A stretch of DNA of 64,000 nucleotides from Telmatactis stephensoni. Taxonomy: Eukaryota; Cnidaria; Anthozoa; Actiniaria; Isophelliidae. Shown here in pieces: positions 57,494 to 64,000 of the stretch. Under the pieces are notes generated by a model. That model saw only the letters and a list, made by a program, of their open reading frames with translations, made no database searches and was not told the DNA's origin. How positions within the stretch are numbered: position 1 is the first letter of the stretch; each line of letters begins with the position of its first letter. The translations under genes were made by a program, and so were the position numbers. Location of the stretch: positions 1-64,000 of the forward strand of contig JALIZF010001598.1 of assembly GCA_029948255.1 (NCBI GenBank), given 5' to 3'.

Positions 57494-58170
57494 TTGTACT
57501 TAAAGCTACGATAACAGACCATATACACGACAAAACTATTTGATTCTAATTGGCGGAGGGGGGCATGTAATATGGTGGCACTAGGGGTGTAGTCTATTTT
57601 GCGCGGACACGGAAAGCTAAGAGCAATTGAACGAAATAAGTGTGATAGAAAAGGTGTTATCATTATATGATTGAAGAGGTTGCAGGCAAGCGTGGTGTTA
57701 CTGGTGCAACGGGGCATACGGCTGTGGAAAGTGATAGGGATAGTATATATAATATAAGGATGACGAAATTTAATGAATGTTGGAAGATACATAAAAATAA
57801 TGCTTGGTCCTTAATAAAGAGATGATCATCATGAAATGCAATACACATACAAGCGTATAGATAAAGACGCATTTGAAGGGGTGTCCGCGGTTTGGAGGGG
57901 AGGGAGGGGGGAAAGGGGAAAAGGGGAAGGAAGGAAGAAAGACGCCCGTATTCACCCAACTAACGAATGAAAGAACAAGACCGATAGATAGGCATTTATT
58001 CGTGTATTTATTTATTCATTAATTCAGTTCGAAATCTTCTCGTAGCTACTTATTTATTTAATTGCTCTGGCCCGAAGGGCCCAGAGCTGAGGATTGCAAA
58101 CCGATCGTTCGGAGGGTCAGTAAATGATTTTCTCTTTACTGCGCACCCTCGTGAAAAAACGTGATAAGAC
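57494..58170. other. No gene; purine-rich stretch
   Basis: A G-rich stretch at about 57895-57940; otherwise nothing recognised. Confidence 0.45.
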
Positions 58171-58285
58171 GAAGATTATATTTGCGTGTGAGATATAATG
58201 TATGATAATACAAAGACAAAGGCAAACACTAATAGCTGTTGACAGACAAATAAAGGGTCTTTACTACTGCTGCTGGTCCAAACAT
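58170..58285 (+). mobile_element. Internal fragment of an ACTCGTGCCC element
   Basis: GACAAAGGCAAACACTAATA and the following TGACAGACAAATAAA match 57025-57065; both ends are missing. Confidence 0.7.
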
Positions 58286-58469
58286 TTCAGAAAAGTGTGT
58301 CTTATGCATTTTCAAATTCTGATTGCGAGAGGAGAGCGCAACATTACTACAGTTTTATTACCGCGATCAGTGGTTGACGTTTTTGTTGATGTGAATATGT
58401 AGTAAAACAGGCAGAGGTGTCAAAAAAGCATTTGATTTTTTAGAATTATGAGATGGATAATCTGAAAAT

Positions 58470-58718
58470 GTCATTTCCTTTCCTTTCTGTTTTTTTCTTC
58501 TTCTTTTTTTTTCTTTCTTTCCGTCTTGCTATCTTGCTATTTTTCTATCTCTCTATTTTTTCCCTTCTTTCTTTCTCTCTTTCTTTCTCTCTTTCTTTCT
58601 TCCTTTCTTCTTTTCTTTCTTTGTTTCCTTTCTTCCTTTGTTTCCTTTCTGATCTTTCTTCCTTCCTTCTTTCCTTCCTTCCTTCCTTCCTTTCTCCCTC
58701 CCTCCCTCTCTCCCTCCC
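58470..58718. repeat. Pyrimidine-rich (CTTT)n/(CTTC)n tract
   Basis: About 240 bases of CTTT and CCTT units with drift; the Ser/Phe/Leu frames are artefacts. Confidence 0.9.
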
Positions 58719-58950
58719 TGAGTTGTCGTTGTTATTCAGATTTATCATACCCCGGGAATCCAATGAATCCTGTTATGTATTCGTGGAAGTGTTCAGCAAG
58801 GTCATGAACTGTTTAGTGACATTTCTCAGGAAAGACAATGTCCTTTTGTGAGTTTTTCATCGCCGCGTTGTACGCTCAATCGGCGCAAGACGATATAAAG
58901 TTCCATTCCAGTGTTCTCCTCTTCAAAGAGGTAAAATCTCTTTAGAAAGC

Positions 58951-59395
58951 CCCGGGGGGGGGGGGGGGGGGACTCCTATATATAAGAGGACGGGGATGCT
59001 CGTCGGAAATTTTAAAAATGACCCCTAAAAGGTACCAAAGTCATATCAGGGTGGGCGTGGCAATACATGTTTTTACCCCTAAAAGGTACCAACTTAAAAA
59101 CACTAAATTTAACATTTTGCATATTTTAGTCAATCAAGCGATCAGTTGTGTCTATTTATATACGAACAATTTGATGGTCGTGCAATCCGATCTTTGTTTC
59201 CAGTATTTAATCGTTGATAGAGGAAAACATTACCCTAAAAGGTACCAGCTAGGTCTCTAGTAGTCCACTAAAGTCTGGGACACCCTAAAAGGTACCAGAT
59301 CGCTCACAGTGATTTTGACCCCTAAAAGGTACGACGAGCATCCCCGTCCATTTCCGATTGGAGTCCAACGCTCCCCCCCCCCCCCCCCCCAAGTA
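58951..59395. mobile_element. G-tract-ended word-repeat MITE, AAAAGGTACC type
   Basis: Starts with 17 G (about 58955) then GACTCCTATATA and GACGGGGATGCTCGTCG; ends with the inverse CGACGAGCATCCCCGTCC and about 20 C. The word CCCTAAAAGGTACC recurs about six times inside. No target duplication identified. Confidence 0.75.
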
Positions 59396-59801
59396 GAAAG
59401 CCACACGATATCGCTAAAATTTCTGGTGAATCGAAATTTTGCTTTCTTTACGCAGACTACTCTCAGTAGTTCAGTTAAATCCACATATATTTATGCATTC
59501 TCTATACATTACAAGGCAAATTATGTGTCAGATATTTATCAAGCACTCTTTTAGCTGCCAGGGAGCGATACACGTCCTTTCCTAAACAAACTTTCATCAA
59601 TCATTGCTAACACTGTTTGTGATTCTTTGAAAAAGCAATATATTTCAGTGAATAAAATGTACTTGTATTTCTAAAACTTGTGTTGTCGTAATCAGTTAGT
59701 TTTGTAATCATTGCCAACGCAAGCCGTTTGTGATTGTTTCAAAAAGTGCATTTTAAAATTTACTCAAAGTGCTAAATATATTGAACTGTGGACCCGGAAG
59801 G

Positions 59802-60222
59802 GGGGGGGGGGGGGGGGGGGGGGTTACTTGACCAGGATTTGGGTGGGGATGTTCCGCTGGGATCCTAAAACGGTTACCCTGTTTATGACAGAAAAACTCA
59901 AAATACCATACCCTGTTTATGACAAAGTATAATAATTGCAGAATGTAATGTACTTATTTGTTTGCAATGTAAATGAGTTTTATAACCGGTTTGTTGCGAT
60001 CGTGAACGAACAACGATAAAGCTTCTAGACAGAGCGTTGCCGTGGAGCTAATTAACGACTAGGGTTGATGAGAAAGCTGCTATCCTGAAAATGACAAGAA
60101 GCTCAAAAAATTGCAATAGGGATACCCTGTTTATGACAGGGAACTCGAAAAACCATACCCTGTTCAGCGGATCATCCCCGTATAGTAAATATATGGGAGT
60201 ACCCCCCCCCCCCCCCCCCCGG
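59802..60222. mobile_element. G-tract-ended word-repeat MITE, CCCTGTTTATGACA type
   Basis: Starts with about 22 G and ends with about 20 C preceded by ATATATGGGAGTA. Near the right end, GCGGATCATCCCCGTA mirrors GGGGATGTTCCGC at the left. The word ACCCTGTTTATGACA occurs three times, plus a partial one. Same plan as the previous MITE with a different internal word. Confidence 0.75.
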
Positions 60223-60263
60223 GACTGTGGAGTATGTTCTGTAGTCAACACTGAAGGTCAACT

Positions 60264-61097
60264 AGCAGTGTTCGTCACACAACGTACAGGAGGTTTGATA
60301 TATCAGACAAAGCGGTGTACTTTCGTGAGTTTTAGGGGAACGGTTCTGCTAACGTGGATACCCCAGCTGTTTTCTGCTCGCAGCATTTTACTTTCTATTA
60401 GAAACTAATTATTTACATTTTTAGACATGTTCAATGATCAAACCAGCGACAAATACAATTCAACCACATAGAGTGTTAAATCTCTTATTATATTCTATCC
60501 ATCTGAAATACTGACAAACGCTCAGCCTCAATTGTACTGCATGGCATGTACAATCAACCGTCCAGTTTGTCTTAATTTGTCCTTCTATTATCATGGGAAT
60601 ACTTTTTATTTCACTGTGTATCTCAATTATTTGCTGTAAAGACTTCTATAACGGCGTTTTTGACACAATAACAAATCGTGTATTTTTTCTTTCATGTTTC
60701 AGATGTTTTATCCATTACGTGACCAAATTAACGCATCAGGTCAAATACAACCTTAGTTCCATGAAAATATTATCTGGCCACAATTTCGGTGTTAAAATTC
60801 GGTACAAAAACCCCTCAATATCTCTTGAATGCTTGAATGAGAAATATAATTGACTTGCTTCTATGTGTGTTCGTTTAGCAACATGTAGGATGAGAAATTC
60901 GTAGTCTTCCAGCTCATAGGAAATAGTCTTTATCGCGAGGGCCTTCTTTCAGGGGTCTTCAAGTACTCCATTTAGAGTTTGATATTTGGTCAAAGTATTG
61001 AAGATCAGGCTCAAAATAACAGCCTATTCTCACGCTCTTATAAGTGTCTAGGTAAATCTCGAGTTAAAAGCTCCATTTTCTATTGTCTCACTGCTGG
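60264..61097 (-). mobile_element. Minus-strand partial copy of the 1.8-kb rolling-circle-type element
   Basis: Closely matches the inverse of about 55955-56806, including the inserted 56640-56845 block. It is cut at about 61097, where the gene at the right edge begins. Confidence 0.85.
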
Positions 61098-61718
61098 AGA
61101 GGCATTAGCAAAATACACACCCAAGAATCTTTAGCACCTCTCCCTACAGAATTGAAAATGAACATTGTGCATAGTATATTAGGAAGTGAATTAAATAACA
61201 TACAAAATGACATTTCAACATTCTCCCAAGTCTACAAGAATCCAGAGCTTTTCAAAGAATTAGACCCTGAACTTTGGTATCAGCAAAGAAATCCACTTCT
61301 TCAGACAGTAATTAATGGGTTGTGTGCATCAAGTATAAGCCCTCTCAAGAAGTGCCTTGGAGTTGAGCATTTATACTCACTATGTGGATTACCTTTTGTT
61401 GCACCATTTAGTTTTGCAACTAACTCTGTTATTCTATCAACCACCAATTCAAAAATTGCTGTCAATCTATTTGGCAAGTCATTACCAGGTGGCAGCTATA
61501 GCATGCACTCTAAAGCAGTGGATGAGAAATCTCACAAGCACACCAACAGTGTTTCCAAAGGGAAGTTGCCTTGTTGCAATTGACAATGATCAAGCTGTTC
61601 CAAAGAAATGGAAGGTGAGGGTTGGACAGAAATCAAGGGTTAGTGTGGTGACAAGCATGTGCCAGGCAGAAGTGGACAACGATGGGACTATTCAGAAGAA
61701 AACTGATTTAGCACCAAG
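61098..61718 (+). pseudogene. First recognised exon of a damaged gene of unknown family
   Basis: Begins where the transposon copy ends. One frame reads PTELKMNIVHSILGSELNNI to GKSLPGGSY; a shift near 61500 then continues with LKQWMRNLTSTPTVFPKGS and VAIDNDQAVPKKWKV. Ends at donor AAG followed by GTATGC. The Asp-rich VAIDNDQ core and the later exons suggest one long intracellular, possibly transposon-derived protein; I do not know its function. Confidence 0.6.
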
Positions 61719-62054
61719 GTATGCCCCAGTTATGAATGTTGTTAATCTCCTTATTTGCTTCGTTACAACAAAATGATGGAGCACACACAAACAAAAACAA
61801 CCAACTGCAACAGAACTTACATATTTTTCAAAATAGTTTTTCATGTTAATGGCTTTCTATCATATAAAAAATGTAAAAGCTATAGATCATAAAAATTCAT
61901 TGATGTGGAAGAAACAGTGCAATAAACTCCTTTTAAATAGTTAAATTATGATACTCATGTATCATGACATTTAACAACAGTACTCTAACTTTAAATGAAT
62001 AATGACAGCTGTGTAGAATCAGGCATAATCAATATTTGATCTCCTTTGTTTTAG

Positions 62055-62167
62055 AAACTGGGATGTGCCACTGCATTAAAGGGATAAGAAAAAGAAGGAA
62101 CTCAAAGATGCCACAGAACCCCATCTAGATTACTCAACCAAATATAGAGGCTGTGTTAAGGAAAGAG
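62055..62167 (+). pseudogene. Second exon of the damaged right-edge gene
   Basis: Acceptor CTTTGTTTTAG, then NWDVPLH, an in-frame TAA, then KKKELKDATEPHLDYSTKYR, donor GAG followed by GTCAGT. The junction with the previous exon keeps the frame (PR-NWDVPLH). The stop is a point mutation in otherwise sensible coding sequence. Confidence 0.6.
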
Positions 62168-62365
62168 GTCAGTCTAACCCCTAAGGATTTTGCAGTAATC
62201 AGTTATACTCTTCTACAGTGTATGCTTTTCAAATGCTGATGAATAAAAGCCATAGATTCCAAACAACTACTAGTTAATGTGCTATTGGATGCAACTACAA
62301 TATCACATCAACAGAGTAGGCATAAATGCTATCTCAGTCTTTAATATTTAATCATATTCAATTAG

Positions 62366-62645
62366 GTAGCATGGTGTGACCTAGTGGTGATAGTACTAAC
62401 CATTCACCATTGTTGTCTGGGTTGGAGTACCAGCTTGGGGCTCCAATCATATAAACTGAGTTTGTTTGATGTGTTGTTTTCCACCACTTGGTTTTTCACC
62501 TGTTTTTCTTCCCTTGGCAGAAATCAAAAATGAATGTGATCTGTATGTAAAACATGTAATGTAAAGGTAGAGAGTGCCAGCAGATGAAGAACCAGCTACA
62601 GTTGTATTTGGATGTGTTATGAAAAATCATTCATTTATTTATTTT
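62366..62645 (+). repeat. tRNA-derived SINE inside an intron
   Basis: A-box-like TGACCTAGTGG (62377-62387) and a B-box-like GGTTGGAGTACC (62421-62432), then a body with GCCAGCAGATGAAGAACCA and a tail of ATTT units. The tail matches 15010-15089. It lies between the exons ending at 62167 and starting at 62676. Confidence 0.7.
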
Positions 62646-62675
62646 AATCCCTTTTATTTATTGTTGTTGTTTTAG

Positions 62676-63018
62676 AACAAAAAGATTATTCAAGAATGTT
62701 TGCAGTTGGTTGTTGCTGAGCAAGCTTCTGTTACGGTGACGACATCAAAGATGATGTCGACTCTAAAGTTGAGGAAATGCTAGTTAAGGCAGGGTTTGTC
62801 CTAACTGTTGTACGGTGATGCCAAAAACCAAACGAAAGTGCATCAACCCTGAATGCCAAGTTAACTTGAAGGCAGCAGAAAAGGAATTAACTGGGGATGA
62901 TGTTTTAGGAACAGCTTTGGTTGAACCTCCTCGCACCTTCAACTATAGGCACAGAGAGGATGAGATTGTCATGACAGTAGATGAAAAGGGAGGAAAAGGG
63001 GTGTGTAGAAAAAGAAGA
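62676..63018 (+). pseudogene. Third coding block of the right-edge gene, frameshifted
   Basis: Acceptor TTGTTGTTTTAG. Frames change between IIQECLQLVVAEQASVT, GDDIKDDVDSKVEEMLVKAG and, after a stop, PKTKRKCINPECQVNL onwards. The paired cysteines in CINPEC suggest a zinc ribbon. Only about 15-40 bases separate its apparent end from the next acceptor, so the exon border here is unclear. Confidence 0.5.
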
Positions 63019-63034
63019 CTGTGTTTAATTTCAG

Positions 63035-63691
63035 GAGTTGAATGTTGAATGGGAAGATGTGGAAACCAGTCATTCGAAAGAAGCAGTGAAAGTTTCAGTC
63101 TCTGACCCAGTATTTGAGAATCCAGCCACCCATGAAGCCGTAAGAGATGTTCTTCGCCATGTTGGAAATGTGGCTAAAGTAACACGCTATGGCCATACTG
63201 GTCCTGAGTCACGCCAATGGGTCAACGTAACTATGGATGGGTTGCCATATACCCTGGCAGCAAATGTCATTGATAACACCCTCATATGCGTAGAATGCTC
63301 AAAGACCAGTGCCAATATCAAGTCCTTTTTTAGAAAGGAGTGGGACAATCATCTCAAAAATGTACACCCATCCCTTAAGCCTGAGAGTGTACACGAATTT
63401 GACTGGGTTGTATTGCAAATTGGCCCACTTCATGTGGAAATGAACATGGTCAAGTCCTTTTTTAACTTAAACTTCACTTCTGAAAATGCACTGAAGTATG
63501 CCAAAAAAGCTGGGAACCATCACCAAGCTATGACGCTTATCAACATTCTCCAAAAAGGCTGTTGGATGGAACTATTTCTTCCCTATGTTCGTGAAAGAAT
63601 TACTCAAAGGCAACCTCTGTCAGTAAATGATTATTTGTATAACTGGGCAAATAAGAGGGAAGACAAGAATTATGTCTACATGTTTGAACAG
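63035..63691 (+). CDS. Clean exon of the right-edge gene, 219 codons
   Basis: Acceptor TTTAATTTCAG and donor CAG followed by GTAATT, phase 0 at both ends, no stops. Contains WVNVTMDGLPYTLA, a zinc-finger-like ICVECSKTSANIKSF with HLKNVH after it (C2H2 pattern), and FDWVVLQIGPLHVEMNMVKS with ENALKYAKKAGNHHQ. This reads like a widespread, uncharacterised, probably transposon-derived invertebrate family; the name is unknown to me. The gene continues past the window. Confidence 0.7.
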
Positions 63692-64000
63692 GTAATTCAT
63701 GTGCAGAAAATTTTGACTGAAACTTTTGAATTGAATTTGGAGTGAATATGATACTTCAGTCTAATTCTTTTCTACGCTGTTGTATTTTTCTGACTATTGC
63801 ACTCTAAGTAGTTTACTTTGTTTCATGGGTCAATGAAAACTGCTCTGACTAATGTGTACAAACAGTTCCACACATTAATTAGTGTGGGTGTTTATAGTCA
63901 ATAGAAGAAACGTTGTCGGGTCTAAAAACATAGAAGCTGAGACCGAAATGGTGTATGGCATGTCAATAATAAATTATATTCTGATTTATTTATTTATTTA
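63692..64000. other. Intron or flank at the right edge
   Basis: Nothing recognised; the window ends in TTTA units. Confidence 0.5.

Noticed and set aside
60593..60853. Frame starting MGILFISLCISIICCKDFYN, like a signal peptide, also at 56173-56490
   Set aside because: It lies in the body of the dispersed rolling-circle-type element and recurs only as part of it.

Overview
The window is metazoan nuclear DNA, most likely from a cnidarian (probably an anthozoan). This rests on inference from four things: long AT-rich non-coding stretches, short exons with GT/AG borders, a mixed load of LINEs, a Penelope-like element, rolling-circle-like elements and MITEs, and protein families that read as cnidarian. 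No operons, ribosome binding sites, rRNA genes or CRISPR arrays are visible. Almost all short open frames in the window are chance frames in repeats.

The main host gene is on the minus strand and fills the middle, from 44422 down to about 12402. I pieced it together from ten exons whose GT/AG borders and codon phases fit (44272-44422, 41564-41851, 32779-32933, 26625-26810, 20892-21096, 20022-20173, 19761-19898, 19412-19472, 18656-18804, 12402-12719). It predicts about 600 residues: a signal peptide, an acidic linker, then a long, mostly helical, cysteine-poor protein. I do not recognise the family with certainty. Its introns hold most of the mobile DNA described here, including an 887-bp inverted repeat pair, an 8-bp satellite, two LINEs and several MITEs. 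A second possible exon, on the plus strand, is at 17628-17801.

The right edge (about 61.1-63.7 kb) carries a multi-exon gene of an unrecognised family, abutting a transposon copy and damaged by frameshifts and a stop; its last visible exon (63035-63691) is clean. A tRNA-Val(UAC)-like gene with a Pol III terminator is at 43287-43358, and tRNA-derived SINEs are at about 45.2 kb and 62.4 kb.

Mobile elements by region: 0.2-2.4 kb and 48.65-50.3 kb are two copies of one long repeat. 5.7-6.7 kb is a Helitron2-like element next to LINE remnants at 6.7-8.3 kb. 8.5-10.5 kb has a fold-back element and a hAT MITE. 11.3-14.3 kb and 42.1-43.2 kb hold related fold-back MITEs. 23.2-26.1 kb is a rolling-circle-type element split by a 2-kb LINE. 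34.2-37.2 kb is a head-to-tail run of that same family with a Mutator-like MITE nested in it. 38.6-41.5 kb is a TIR element followed by a LINE with a restriction-like endonuclease. 45.9-46.9 kb is an element carrying receptor-like fragments. 47.0-48.65 kb is a Penelope-like element with an inverted 5' part. 54.66-55.5 kb is a TIR element with its own intact 138-codon frame. 55.7-61.1 kb has further rolling-circle-type copies with a Harbinger-like MITE, plus two G-tract-ended MITEs. Several insertions are datable because the uninterrupted target occurs elsewhere in the same window.
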